A stretch of DNA of 64,000 nt from Xylaria sp. FL1777 (taxonomy: Eukaryota > Ascomycota > Sordariomycetes > Xylariales > Xylariaceae). Under the pieces are notes generated by a model. That model made no database searches, was not told where the DNA came from, and worked only from the letters and a program-made list of their open reading frames with translations. Each line of letters starts with the position of its first letter. Position 1 is the stretch's first letter. Shown piece after piece: positions 21,117 through 32,957 of the stretch. The position numbers were made by a program, and so were the translations under genes. The stretch covers positions 496,001 to 560,000 of the forward strand of contig MU400509.1 of assembly GCA_022578965.1 (NCBI GenBank), given 5' to 3'.

Positions 21117-21811
21117 GACGACGCGAAGTCCCCGAATCCGGGTACGTGTCTTGGGAAATAGAGAGGGAATTATGTGACACCAAAGTTTATTAAAAGGTAG
21201 TATTAGAGAAACCAAGCAGTATATGCCGTTTTCCGGGCTTGCAAAGTGCCAATGGGCGGGACGTGAGAAAGAAAACAAGGTTGATGTTCGAGTGCCAACC
21301 AGGGTAGATGATAGATCGATTATCGGAGCACGGAGTTTAGTGATCGGCAGAGTCTATGTCAGTGGTACAATGCGATGGAGGGGCTGAGGGGCAAGCTTAG
21401 GGCAATTGTCTAGGCGGCGCAGGTAGGGGTACCAACTTTTGGTGTATTGGAGACATGCTCTTCTCCAGTCTGTGATCACTAGCGCTAGCATACCCGCCCG
21501 GATGCAGCCTTATCGTTATCCTTCATCAACCCCGTCTTGCTAAAGTATTCTATCCCGTTCCTTGCATCGGATCCTTCACGGTAGGGGTATCTTACTGCCT
21601 GTTGTAGGCAGAGGTATGTAAGATGATATCAGTTATCGTATGTTTTACCAGGTACTGAGATAGATCTCAAACGGATACCCGACCAATTATACTTAATATT
21701 TATTTACCAGCTGGATAATCTCATACTTTCATTCAAACTACCGCTTCTAGGCGCCTGGTATTTTTGGTACCCTTTTTTTTTTTGGAGAGCGTCTTATAAA
21801 ACGCCAAGAAA
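21117..21811. promoter_or_regulatory. Divergent PPT1/YIH1 intergenic region
   Basis: 695 bp between two divergent start codons. A 12-base T run at about 21771-21782 sits 30 bp before the YIH1 ATG; such poly(dT) tracts exclude nucleosomes in fungal promoters. No gene was found. Confidence 0.5.
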
Positions 21812-22657
21812 ATGTCGGACGAGCTGCAAGATGAGATTGAAGCCATCAATTCTATTTACGGTGAGGGGTGTCTGGTACCATCAAACGACGCCGCCACCTA
21901 TATCCTCACACCGCCTGGAGAATCATCATCTATCCGTGTTGAATTCCCCCTAGACTATCCAGCAGTACCGCCTGCGGTGATTGGCACTAACAGCACTGGC
22001 CAAGGTGGGAAGAAGGGTGATGCGGCGAGGGAGTTGGCTTTATTTTGTGAGGCCCTTGCAAACGTCTATGAGCCGGGCTCCGTTTGTCTCTTCGACGCCA
22101 TCGAAGAGTTAACTAGGCTTTTGGAAGAGCAAGTCACCGAGAAAGTCACCGAGCAAGAGTCGCCCGACAGTGACCCCAGCGAACATGTCGATAGTAAAAC
22201 CTTCACGGGTAACAGTCACACAGAAGACTTTAACTTAGCGAGAGAGCCGCCATGGATTCTATCCGACCCCGTGGTAGAGCTGAAGTCGACATTTGTGGCA
22301 CGTTGTGCTGCGGTATCATCGACCACAGAGGCGGAGGCGTTTCTTCAGCATCTCCTGGCGTCAGACAAGAAGGTCCGGGCGGCAACACACAACATCACGG
22401 CCTGGCGCATCAGAGGTCCAAACAACACGGCATTCCAGGACTGCAACGACGACGGAGAGACCGCTGCCGGGTCCCGGCTGTTACACCTGATGCAGCTGAT
22501 GGACTTGTGGGACGTCATGGTCGTGGTTACGCGGTGGTATGGAGGACACAAGCTTGGTCCGCGAAGATTTGCGCTCATTAACCAAGCGGCAAGGGATTCG
22601 TTTGTGCGAGCTGGCCTGGTGACCGATGCCACAACCACTTCCAAGAAGAGGAAATAA
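21812..22657 (+). CDS. YIH1: Yih1/IMPACT family protein (RWD plus UPF0029)
   Basis: An uninterrupted 281-residue frame. Residues 1-115 form an RWD domain (MSDELQDEIEAINSIYGEG, FPLDYPAVPPAVIG). An acidic linker follows, and from residue 150 comes the UPF0029 domain: KSTFVARCAAVSSTTEAEAF, then FQDCNDDGETAAGSRLL, then VVVTRWYGGHKLGPRRFALI. In yeast and mammals the protein binds Gcn1 through its RWD domain. It thereby competes with Gcn2 and damps the amino-acid starvation response; it also binds monomeric actin. Length is close to yeast Yih1 (258 residues). The C-terminus ends in a basic KKRK. Confidence 0.93.
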   Translation: MSDELQDEIEAINSIYGEGCLVPSNDAATYILTPPGESSSIRVEFPLDYPAVPPAVIGTNSTGQGGKKGDAARELALFCEALANVYEPGSVCLFDAIEELTRLLEEQVTEKVTEQESPDSDPSEHVDSKTFTGNSHTEDFNLAREPPWILSDPVVELKSTFVARCAAVSSTTEAEAFLQHLLASDKKVRAATHNITAWRIRGPNNTAFQDCNDDGETAAGSRLLHLMQLMDLWDVMVVVTRWYGGHKLGPRRFALINQAARDSFVRAGLVTDATTTSKKRK

Positions 22658-22979
22658 TACCAAGATGCACCGTGCGAAGTCTCGGCACACTGGGGTGTTT
22701 GTTCGCTGTGTACTGTGCGAAGGCCTCAGCCATACTCCCCAGATACACTAACTTAGGCACCATACGATGCCCCCACGTTCAAGGAACCACCCCAGATTGT
22801 CCCGCGGTTCGGGAGCTTGGCAAGTAGCTTGGGGCGAGCCTCGGCTCTTTTCATACAACGTCGATCCAAACAGTTTACACTGATCCAGCACTATTCCTTG
22901 CTAGATAAATAAAGTACCGAGGGCAGAAGCCGAATACAATTGGTACGACATATCTCAACTTCAAACAAGACATTTCGGG
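22658..22979. other. Intergenic region between YIH1 and the CoA-transferase gene
   Basis: 322 bp between two genes on the same strand. A degenerate CT-rich segment precedes the next start. Nothing else was recognised. Confidence 0.4.
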
Positions 22980-24257
22980 ATGGTCGGTCCACCACCATTG
23001 CAAGGATTGAAAGTCCTAGAATTCGCTGGACTTGCTCCCGGTGGGATCTCCGAGTTCCCGCCTCTATACCCCAGCCAACACAACTAATGTGAGACAAAAG
23101 GCCCTTTCGCCGGCCTGCTGCTTGCAGACGCCGGCGCTCATGTCTTACGTATAGACCGCCCGATCCCAGGCAAGACACACACGGGTGGCGTCGAAGCCCC
23201 GCTTGGCGCGGACTTTCTTACCTGGCGCAAGTCCTCGATAGCCGTTGACCTGAAGGTAGCAAGCGGTGCGGGGCTGATCAAGGAATTGGCGAAGACGGCC
23301 GATGTGGTCATCGACCCCTTCCGCCCAGGCGTGCTGGAGAAGCTCGGGCTTGGACCGGATGTGCTCTCACAGATCAACCCGCGACTGATCTACGCGCGCA
23401 TGACAGGGTTCAGGCGAGACGGGAAATACGCCGCGATGGCGGGCCACGACATAAACTACCTGGCTGTGTCTGGCGTGCTGTCGATGCTAGGCCGCGCCGG
23501 CGACAAGCCGCACCCACCAATCAACATCCTCGGCGACTTCGCGGGCGGGGGCGCGACGTTATTCCAGGGTATCCTCATGGCCGTGATCGCGCGCCAGCGC
23601 ACGGGGAAGGGCCAGGTCGTCGAGGCGAACATGGTGGACGGCGCCAACTACCTCGCCACGTTCCCGCGACTGCGGCGCAAGCTGCCCGACGGCAGCGGGG
23701 CGCGCGGCGAGAACCTGCTCGACGGCGGGTGCCCCTTCTACGACACCTACGAGACGCGGGACGGGAAGTACATGTCGGTGGGGGCGCTGGAACCGCAGTT
23801 CTACGGCGCCCTGGTCAAGGGACTCGGGCTAGTCCACAAGGGATGGGATCGGACGCGGCAGGACCCCCGTACGTGGCCCGAGATGAAAGCCACCTTCGAG
23901 ACCGTCTTCAAGTCGAAGACGAGAGACGAGTGGGAGAAGATCTTCGATGGTACCGACGCCTGCTGCCTGCCCGTGCTCGAGTACGGCGAACTCGAGAACG
24001 ACCCTTCCCGCGAGGGCGACCAGCGGCCCTCCGTCACGCTGCGTGATACCCCATGCCTGGCCGTCGACGAGAAGGCCACGGACCAGACTGTCCAGGGTCA
24101 GGGCGCCGGGATCCCCGGCAGCGGATACGAGCCCCATCCGCTGCGGCTGGGAGAAGGTGGCGAGGAAGCGTTGAAGAAGTGGTTTAATTTCTCCAAGGGG
24201 CGGGATTTCCTCGTGGAGAAAGGCGGTTTGGTGTTGAAGTCCAAGCCAAATCTGTAG
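22980..24257 (+). CDS. CoA-transferase family III protein, alpha-methylacyl-CoA racemase type
   Basis: Two exons, 22980-23040 and 23101-24257, give 405 residues. The start is [20 protein letters not shown]; the 60-nt intron restores the usual [19 protein letters not shown]. Further family features are [29 protein letters not shown] and [13 protein letters not shown]. The last holds the His-Asp pair that in AMACR acts as acid/base on the alpha carbon. AMACR converts (2R)- to (2S)-methyl-branched acyl-CoAs in peroxisomes and mitochondria. Fungal relatives may instead transfer CoA, so the exact substrate is open. The last residues (SKPNL) resemble a weak peroxisomal targeting signal only loosely. 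The gene is GC-rich compared with its neighbours. Confidence 0.88.
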
Positions 24258-24855
24258 CATCGTGTGCAATTGGTTTATAAATAACGGATTTTGACGATGA
24301 TGGTAGATATACTCTTGCCATATACATGTTGAGAATACCCCTTGTATCCGTCTAACGGGAACGAAAAGGACGCGCATTTGAGTGAAGACAGCGTATCTAC
24401 CATGAATCGAAGGTTTCACAAGTTGAATGACGAAGGTAGGGTTTAATCATTTTCGAATATTAGCTTTGGTATCATAAGTCTGGCTGCGGCTTAACTATTG
24501 TTTCTCTCCATTCTTGCTGAATGACCATTCTTTTCTCGGTAATGGATCTCTAAAACGGGGTACAAGAAGACAACGGGATTCCAACGTGATGAACCTAGTA
24601 GCGTAAGTGGTTGAAGCATGCGGCGCTACAAATACTTTGCATGTTTCTCGCCCGGCGGATCCTTGCCCTCTACCTATAAACATCACCCTAGGGTCGTGTT
24701 TTCTCCAATCCCTCTCTCGCGACGGTACTCTCTTGCATCTTGTCCTAATGTGGTCTGGTTCTGGGATAATTCCTCAGCCATGACTAGCCTTTGAAGCGTG
24801 AGTGATTAAAGTAGATAGGATATAGTTCGGAACCAATTTACCCATCATTGCAATT
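24258..24855. other. Convergent 3' intergenic region
   Basis: 598 bp between the stops of the CoA-transferase and VPS1 genes. Small frames here carry no motif. Confidence 0.4.
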
Positions 24856-27198
24856 CTACTGTACTTGGCCGACAATCTCACTGGCCTTACCAAGTGACTC
24901 AACCATCTGTTGACATTCTTTTCGCCGCCGGATGGTATAGTCACTCTCCTTCAGTAGTTCGTCGGGATTGTCGCCTCGATACATGCCTTCGAGTAGCTCT
25001 TTTTGCATCTCATCCTTGGTATATCTGGGAGAGAAGTTGTTAGGAAAGTTTTGTTACGTTAATCATTCGCCAACTTACTGAACGAGGTTAAGCATGATAG
25101 CTTTAGGCACCATGTCGATCATAGTTCTCTTGACGATATTGAAATATGAGGAAATGAGAAGTTCTAGATGAGATATTAGCAAGGCAGCCTATACAATAAA
25201 AGGCTCGCGTAAACGTACTAATGACTTCAACCTCGATGTTCTCTCGTTCTGATAGAGTTCCAGAAGCCTTGAGCATTGGTGGAGGTGCTTCCATAGCAGC
25301 GGCCTTCTTCTTGTTTTTGGCGGCGAAAAAGCTGCCGAAGAAGCCAGTGTTGTTATCTAGGTTGCTATCCAAAGACGGACTGGCAGCGCGGCCGGGTGCA
25401 GCTGAAGAAGGCAGTGGCTTGCCTGTTTTAGGGTCAACTTGCACAGGCTTTGCGCTATTATAACGCTCATTGACCGTCGCCATGGCCCTATGACCATTGA
25501 GAAAATCGGGATGACCAGTATTGATGTAGCAAGCTTCCATGGCAACGAGATCTCTGACAAGCTTGTTGGTGGGTTCCATAGACTTCTTGAAGAAAGTAAT
25601 GACGGTGGTGTGCAATTTCTCCTTCAGTCCGGGGTACCTTCGATAGAGCTGTTTAGCCAGCAGTTGGTTTAAAATGCGGACCAACTCATCGTAGACGAGC
25701 GACACACATTTCAAGCTGGGATCTTCCAACCGCCGAATCTCTTTCTTGACAATCACTTCGAAAGCGGCCGTGCCTACAAATAGCGCAGGAGAAGAACCAG
25801 AAGAGTTGTACAATATTGTCCTTATATCGACATCCTTATTAACATCGAAAGGATCAACCGCCTTCACTCCATTGGAATAGAGTTCATGGAACACGAAGCT
25901 AATTCGAGCACCGCCAGACAACTCGGAACTTGACAGCTCGCCGTTGTTGCCATCCAGAACTGATTGCCACTCCTTGGTGAACTCGGTAATAATATTGAGA
26001 ACAACGTTTGCGCTATTTCCAAGCATCGATGGGCCCAAACTTTCGAGCTCAGCACTGTATTTTTGTAACGAGCTAGAAATTCGTGCCTTGATATCTGGCA
26101 ATGTTTGCTTGATGTGCATCATCAAAATCATATTCAGTTTCCTCGCTAGATATGGAGTACCACAGTAGGAACTCTTATTCCGATAAGCCCTGTGGTTATC
26201 GAAGAAAGCCTTTTCCGCATCAAGCGACTGAGATATGGGCTTCTTGTTGTCGATGTCACGTTGACCTCTATTAACTACTGGGACGTACCCCAACCTTAAG
26301 GGAATTATACGACCAGCTAGAATGTCAACTACATCAGTACCCTCGTCCATCAGGTCCACCTTGGTTAAGACACCAATCGTCCTTTGACCTTCCGGATCGA
26401 CCTCTCGAGCGAGTTTAAGGCCGTCGGAATTGGCAAGGTCAATGTTTGCAGAAGTGACAGCGAGGATAATTGCGTTCGATTTCTGGATGTATTTGAGAAC
26501 CATATCTTTGATTTGTCGCTCGATGTCGCGTGGCTGGTCGCCAACAGGCACTTTGGTCAGACCAGGCAAGTCAACCAGGGTCAGCGTCAGGACGTTTGGC
26601 GAATAAACTCGCAGGTTGATGGGAGCTGGAGATATGCCAGCATTCCGGCCAACCTTGGCCTCTGTCTCTCTGCTGATCTCGTCTCGAATCTTATTAAAAT
26701 CGTAGAATTTCTGGCCAGGAATATGCAAAAACTCGCCCCATTCGTCTGCATTAGCAGATTTGTCGGTTGAGTTGAGGATATCTTCTTTGACCCCATTTGC
26801 TTGAGGTGTCGCTGGCCGGTTGATTAATTGTAGGACAAGGGGGCGTCTCGTTACGATACCGGAACCTCGTGGCAGGCTATAATTAAGTGATGTGAGTGAT
26901 TCCAGCTAGTATAAGGAGTGAGATGAGGTATTACAACATACAAGTCTCGACCAACGATATTCTCGAGCACTGAACTCTTTCCACTTGACTGACTGCCTAC
27001 GACAACGATCTGTGGCAGGTCAATAGGATTGTTTACGCCAACAGTTGAAAAGACATCCTGAAGCTTGTTAACGAGCCTAGGTGTCTAGGTTAGTTGAAAT
27101 GCCCTGGAGGTAAGACGTGAGGTGTTTGGGAATCAGACAACGCACTTGATCAACGCAGGATCCGAAATGCCTCCCGTGGAGCTGGAAGACTCGGCCAT
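24856..27198 (-). CDS. VPS1: Dynamin-like GTPase Vps1
   Basis: Five exons (27198-27146, 27076-26942, 26876-25219, 25163-25079, 25024-24856) give 699 residues, the usual Vps1 length. The GTPase domain shows G1 [10 protein letters not shown]2 threonine in [10 protein letters not shown]3 DLPG and G4 TKVD. The middle/stalk domain follows from about residue 310. The variable insert near residues 530-570 carries [12 protein letters not shown]. The GTPase effector domain lies in the last two exons ([20 protein letters not shown] to [13 protein letters not shown]). There is no PH or Pro-rich domain, so this is not a classical dynamin. Dnm1 was considered, but the insert and GED match Vps1 better. Vps1 acts in Golgi-to-vacuole traffic, peroxisome fission and endocytosis. 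Confidence 0.95.
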
Positions 27199-28501
27199 CG
27201 TTTGTGTGTTGCGCCCGAGGGTGACTCAGTGAAGCAGAAGGTTCTCTTCAGGTTTGCTTTCTTGTGGTAGTAGAGTGGTCGTTCTGGCAATGCAGTAGCG
27301 GCTGATTTGGAAGAAGTGAGTAATAGCGACAGCGAAGGCCGGCTGGGCTCACGAGAGAGCGTAGCAAAGTGCAACGTCAGAGAGTTTGACTGGAGCAACG
27401 TTATCCGGCGCCTCTTCGTTAACGACAGAGACGGAGGAGTGAGAGGTTTGCGACAATAGTATTAAGAATGCAGACACGGTCCACGGGTTTCGTATGTGTA
27501 TGTCGCAGACAACAGAGAGGAAAGACAAGAAGCTGGCTTGCCTGTGGGATGCTTCGGTGTATATTATTTCTATCGCAAGGCGATGTTCAGGAGACTGGCA
27601 TACCGCCTGACTGACGACGACCAAGTAGAATGTATAGTGTGCCAAGACACAGGGGGGGATTTCTGTGGCTCAGTTGACCTACCCACGCTATCACTTCAGA
27701 AATGTACTTGACAGCCACACTTCAGGCGGCGGTGGCTTGCTCGGCACATCACATCTACAGATAAGCGCACAAGCAACCCACCTAGTACCTAGATACTTAG
27801 ATACCTAACACGCTAAATAGGTATAGGCATACGTAATGCGTCCCAACTAGGGACACGTGGGTAGGTGCCTACATGTACCACCTAGACCAGGATAGGTACC
27901 TTATGCTTAGCATCTAACAGGCTCCAATGAACCTACCTAGGTACTACGTAGAGATGGAATTATAACAGACGCATGTTGACACTGGTAAATCCTGATGCCT
28001 AAACCAACCCATTTTTGCTGACGACGTCAATTATGAGTCTTAAGCTCTTATTATGCTGCCTGATTCACTTCAAGTTGGCCAATTCCATGTGTTAGGGCAT
28101 AGAGAGATTAGGAATCCCAAGTTATTATACGATAGATGGTTTCCATTAAGCTATTTCAATACCTACCTAGTATCTTATTAACTAATGGTGTTAAAAATAG
28201 CGGTGCTCACGTCAAAGGTGACGTTTGGTGCATCCCAAGGGTAAGTAAGCTTCATGTATACAACTCCTCTTAACGCCTAGTCTATCACTTGTGAGACTCC
28301 CTATACCATAATAACTCAAAGCATGGCCTTTCCGACACGGCATAGGCCCGCATTCCAGCAAGCGCCTGAAAACACAACCGCTTGAAAACAATGATACTAA
28401 TATCGCTGACCACGTTCGCCAAGCTCAGGTTGTTATGCAATGTATATGTGTTTTTGAGTTTGTGAATGTCTGGCGCTTAGTAATAATAGGCAGTCTTCTG
28501 A
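27199..28501. repeat. Intergenic region with a TACCTAGG-type repeat cluster
   Basis: 1.3 kb upstream of VPS1 and downstream of the GID7 homologue. At 27778-27955 there are at least six copies of CCTAGGTAC/GTACCTA-type motifs. The VPS1 promoter should occupy the right-hand flank of the ATG. No gene. Confidence 0.5.
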
Positions 28502-30864
28502 TCAAGCATCTGAAGTCCGACTTGCTGCGACCTGCTGCCGTTGATTCCGCCGCCAGGCATCGTTAGACCAACTGTAGACAATCAGCAACAAAGCCAAAGC
28601 AGAGACACCAATATAAACAAGGGAGTGTAAACAAGGGCAACGTACATTTTGATCTTTCCGTCGTCACCACAAGAGGCAAACAGTTGTGGGTTTGTTGGGC
28701 ACCAAGAAACCGAGTTACATCTGGGGCTGTGGGCTGGTAATTTGTGAATACACTGCCCCGTAGCTTTGCTCCAGATGTTAATGTGCCCATCTATGCTGGT
28801 CAGTCAACAAGCTCCATCCCTTCATTGCGATTTAGCTTTACTTACCCTCACTACCAGCAATCACGAACATTTCATGAGCACCCCCTAATGAAGCTCTGAT
28901 CACAAACTCTCCGCCTGCGTGACCTGTATAATGCTGAATTGGCGTTCGAAGAGCTAGATCCACTAGCTGAGCGATTCCATTTGTTTGATAGACCAATAAG
29001 AACCTCGAATTCTCACTGATACTGAGAGATGTTAACCGGCATTTTAAATCCAGCTTATACTCAAATTCTCTTGTCCGGAAATTGTAGACATGTATGTGCA
29101 TTTCGCAGTCCATTGCCACGAGCCAACGTCCATTTGGTGATAGAGCTAGCTCTTCTATACGTTGAGGACCTTTCCAATCGTGAACCTTTTCCGCATCGAG
29201 ATTCCATTGAACTAAACTGCCCACCTTGTCGAGTGAGCCGATTATAAAAGACATGTCATCGGGAGCCCAGACACAGCTGCTAACTGGCTCATCATTCTGT
29301 AATATAGCTTGAAGGCACACGCCGGTCTAAAAATGATATTAGCAAAAGTCACAGCTTCACGGATGTAATCAGTCTCACTTTAACATCCCATAATCGGGCA
29401 TAGCGATCTCGGCAGCACGATACTAGCATGGAATCATCCCAACTCCACGCAACATTACCCACCCCATCGCCATGGTCATTCAAAGAATGAAGGATCTTAA
29501 ACGATGGAACATCCCAGATGATGACCTGCTTATCACCACCACAACTAGCCAATTTTGTCCCGTCGTGCGAGAAGACAACCTGCCATACTTCACCGGCATG
29601 ATCATCAAGCTCAAATACTGTTTCGGTGGGGAAATCAACCCGGTTACAGACATGGTCAGAATAAAGGGATGGGGCTTCCCCAGAGGAATGCCAGACACAT
29701 CCTGTTATCTGGGATTCTTTGACTTGATCTAATAAGTCGGCTAACCGATGTTCCGGAAGCATGACGGAAGGGGATATACATTCTGAAAAATGATGTTAGT
29801 TCACGCTTACAAAAGCTCTGTTTGTGAGGGGTTAACTCACTTGAGAGCTCGGAGAGTAGGGTATATCTTGACCGCCCGTTGGCCCCATCCCAGCTGGCCT
29901 TCGATCGGAGCTCTTCCCGAGATTGGCACATAATTAATGACGATAGGAAATGGAGTTTGGGCGTGTCCTTATAGAGTGATGTAAGCTCGTGCCTCAGCAC
30001 CATCAGTGCTTGGCCGGGTTCCAACCGTTCCAGGAGCTCAAGATATTTCTGCTGGCGTATCCAGAATTTCATCACGTTTCGATCCGCACCAGTCGCGAGT
30101 ACAAGCCCGCTATTGCTAGAACTCCCAGCTTCACCAGACGAAACAGTGCCAGCAAGAAGTTCTTCCGCCTCAGCCCAATCGCCCGCAAGAATAGCCGTTC
30201 TGAAGGAGGCTACAGTTGGGTTTTCAAGCTGGTAACCACTCGTTTCGCTAACATTTTGGGCTGCCGAGTGGTATCCCATATCTGAAAGTGCCTGTATAAG
30301 AATTCTGGTAACCTCCTCACGGTCGTGGTTGAAATATTTCTCAGGAGGTCGCGGTTTGGAGGCCCCATTCCTAGAAGAACCTAATTTATGGGTTCCATTT
30401 GCAGTACCAGCTGCCGAGGGTCGTTGACTTGACTTGCCGTTAGCGTAGGACCGTGATCTGCCATTAGGTGTTCCCGAGTCGTCTGCGTCCGCCAACATGG
30501 TCACCTCGGCCCGCCGACGTTTAGTTGGAGGAGATCCGGAAAAGGATGTCTCGGAGGCTCGAGGCTCGGAGAGCGAGGCACCTTCTGTGATGGCGTTGCT
30601 ATCGTCACTGGAAATTCGCCGTCTTCTCCCTAGAATCTGGCGTGGCACCGAGGATGAACTGAGACGTTGTTGCTCCTGCTGAGATTGGGAAGTGGCGAGA
30701 AGGCGGGCACGAGGTTGGCTGTCGGGCAGGCTCGACGACAGGGGAGCGAAGTTGTGGGCTGGGGGGACTATGCTAGGAGGGCTCTGAGGCGACTGAGGAG
30801 CGGAAAGATCGTCGGAGGCGGATGGGGTGGTTGATATCGGAGATTGGGGGTTTTGGTCTGCCAC
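28502..30864 (-). CDS. GID7: CTLH/WD40 protein, Gid7/WDR26 homologue
   Basis: Five exons (30864-29841, 29782-29379, 29326-28846, 28790-28646, 28571-28502) give about 707 residues. The first 165 are disordered (Ser/Pro-rich with a TKRRRA basic cluster). Then comes LisH/CTLH: REEVTRILIQALSDMGYHSA and FRTAILAGDWAEAEELL. The WD40 propeller has repeats such as DDHAGEVWQVVFSHDGTKLA, CGGDKQVIIWDV, CCRDRYARLWDV and GHINIWSKATGQC. The last exon completes the final KIW. Gid7/WDR26 is the oligomerising subunit of the GID/CTLH E3 ligase that degrades gluconeogenic enzymes in yeast. The start is uncertain: position 30864 is GTG, an in-frame TAG lies just upstream, and the first in-frame ATG is at residue 122. 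Either a GTG start or an unseen 5' exon is needed. Confidence 0.88.
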
Positions 30865-32957
30865 TTCGACCTAGTTGACTGCGGGCTAGTCTCGGGACTC
30901 CCGCAGAAATACTGGCTGAAACAGGTCGAGGCGTGGTAGGAACTTGGAAATTCGGAGTCGAAGAGAGCGAGGGATGGGCGTGTGGCTCGGGGTGGGCAAG
31001 CAACCAAGGTTTAAGCTGAATGTTGGTGGTGGAAGCTTCGGCAGCTTAACGGATGCGTGATGATGTGGGTTGAGATGCTAACTTCATGTCCTGGGGTGGG
31101 CCAATGAGCCAACCTGAGCACCAACCTAGGCGTAGACCTCCAGCCAGACTAGAAGATATACCGGGGATGTCGAAATCTCAAGATAGGGATCGCGTGGTAG
31201 AATGCTACCTGTTGTTTCGTCTTTAAATTAATTTTGCCTCTTTTTCCGCTCTTCTTTTTCCTCGCCTGCAGGCAAATAGAGTGGGAATGTTCGAGAATGC
31301 TGGACAGAGTTTCCGAGCACGTTGCAAGTTAGGAAATCGGGACGGCTGAGAGGTTGATGGGATTCGAACGTGTGCCGTGACGGACTTGCGTCTCCCTAGG
31401 TGTAAGTTGATGTAGGTACACAGTGAGTTGGTACGACGGATGCAGCGCGATAGGGAGGGTATGTGTATCTTAATAGCAGGGGACACGGCGGGTGATATTG
31501 CTAAGTACCTAGGGAGGTACTTAAAGGCTAGGTAGGTAGGTTGGGTTATGCCCGGCACTACAGCCACCAAGCATGCATGCAGTGGGAGTCTCAATAAGGT
31601 AATGGTGCTAAACTTACTGGCGGGTGCAACTCGTCATTATAGTTGTAGAGCTCTGATTGGCTATTATGTCTTCAGCAGCTAGTAAACACAGTCTACGCAT
31701 CCTCAAGGTCCTTAAGGTCACACCAACGGCCTACTAAGGTAGGTACCTATAGGCCATACCTACCTACTTACATGCCTACATGTATGATGCATCCCCTACC
31801 TAAGTAGGTACCTACATGGCAGGTTCAGCGCCTACAGTAGGTAGATACGCCTGCCTTGTAGGTAGGTCCACTACGCATACCACCTTCTAACAATAGATAG
31901 GTAGGTAGGCCCTACACGTGTAGAGATTAGGTACATACCTATGTCATCGTCATCGTCTACGCAGTAAGTACCGGTAGTATGCCTAGTTAAGGTAAGGTAG
32001 GTTACCCCCCACTGTATGTTCTCGCAACATCGATATTAACTAAGTACTTACCTAGGTATCCTCTGTTTCCGTTTTGTTATCGGATGATGAACAAAACGAG
32101 CATACAGATCGCCTGTCTAGCTAATAAAACCCTAGTATCGAGTGGTGAATCAGACAAATATCACGTAATCCTCGCCATACTACGTGGACAGTGCCCCGGA
32201 GATACGATAGGTAGCAGGAGACAGCTGTCTGATGACCATCACCCATCGACCGAGTGGGCTTCGGTAGCGCAAGAGAGCCAGCCAGTCTGGTGGGTTTAGC
32301 TGGCTGCTCGATGTCAAAACTGGGAACGCTGCGGGACCCTGGCTGCATATGTCTCCGTGGGCGGTTCACGAGAGCGATGCCTCGTCAGCAGGGTAGTTAA
32401 GCGGGCGAGGGAGACCTATGTGATGCTTCGCTGCTGACTTGACTCCCCTACCATTGCGCGAATAGTCAGCCTAACACGATATCTTTGGTCGATGAGTCGC
32501 CCGGCATACATTACAAAGCAGCATTGGCCTATTGCGGCTGTGCCGGCTCGCTTGGCGTTTTCACTCTCGAAAGTAAACCAGTCCAGAGTTGGTGCAGACG
32601 AATGTTTGAATTGCTCCGTCTCCTTCACTACGCTAGCAAACGAGTCAGCTTTCCGAGATTTCTATAGCGAATGCGAAAAGAAGGTAACGATCATTACTAC
32701 CTACGGAACTCTTATTGTTCTGTAGTTACTAATTTCGGAAAATGAATATGTATAATTATCTATCTCTCTTTGGTTAAACATGTTGTCAGCTTAGGATATT
32801 TAGTTACCGTGATCGCCTTATATTGTCAGCCCACCCGCGTTAGATTTCCTAACCACCTCTCGTAGATTAAGGGGGATCTTCAATAGCTCGCAATCAGTTC
32901 GAACCCAACACTACATTATCTTTCAACTTCACTAATACTCATCATCACCCGCACACA
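30865..32957. repeat. 2.1-kb gene-free region rich in TACCTAGG-type palindromes
   Basis: Between 31500 and 32060 there is the densest array in the window of short motifs GTAGGTACCTAC, CCTAGGTA and their partial copies, interspersed with unique DNA and not in tandem order. Small frames read through them as Tyr/Leu/Arg repeats and are rejected. The left flank holds CT-rich leader sequence of the GID7 homologue, the right flank the promoter of the DUF1757-like gene. Confidence 0.6.
31500..32060. repeat. Densest cluster of TACCTAGGTA-type palindromic motifs
   Basis: Direct reading shows repeated GTAGGTACCTAC, CTACCTACTTAC, TAGGTAGGTAGG and ACTTACCTAGGTA-like units, in both orientations since the core is self-complementary, spaced irregularly over 560 bp. 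Smaller clusters occur at about 18415-18530, 27778-27955, 43460-43610, 55485-55900 and 60895-60930, always outside genes. Confidence 0.7.

Noticed and set aside
23829..24419. 196-codon frame antisense to the CoA-transferase
   Set aside because: It is an antisense shadow of a GC-rich coding gene; the sense strand has clear family motifs.
31223..31594. 123-codon minus-strand frame near the repeat cluster
   Set aside because: Part of it is translation of TACCTAGG-type repeats and it has no recognisable domain.
31500..32060. CRISPR-like or tandem-satellite interpretation of the repeats
   Set aside because: Units are irregularly spaced, vary in length and orientation, and have no constant spacers.
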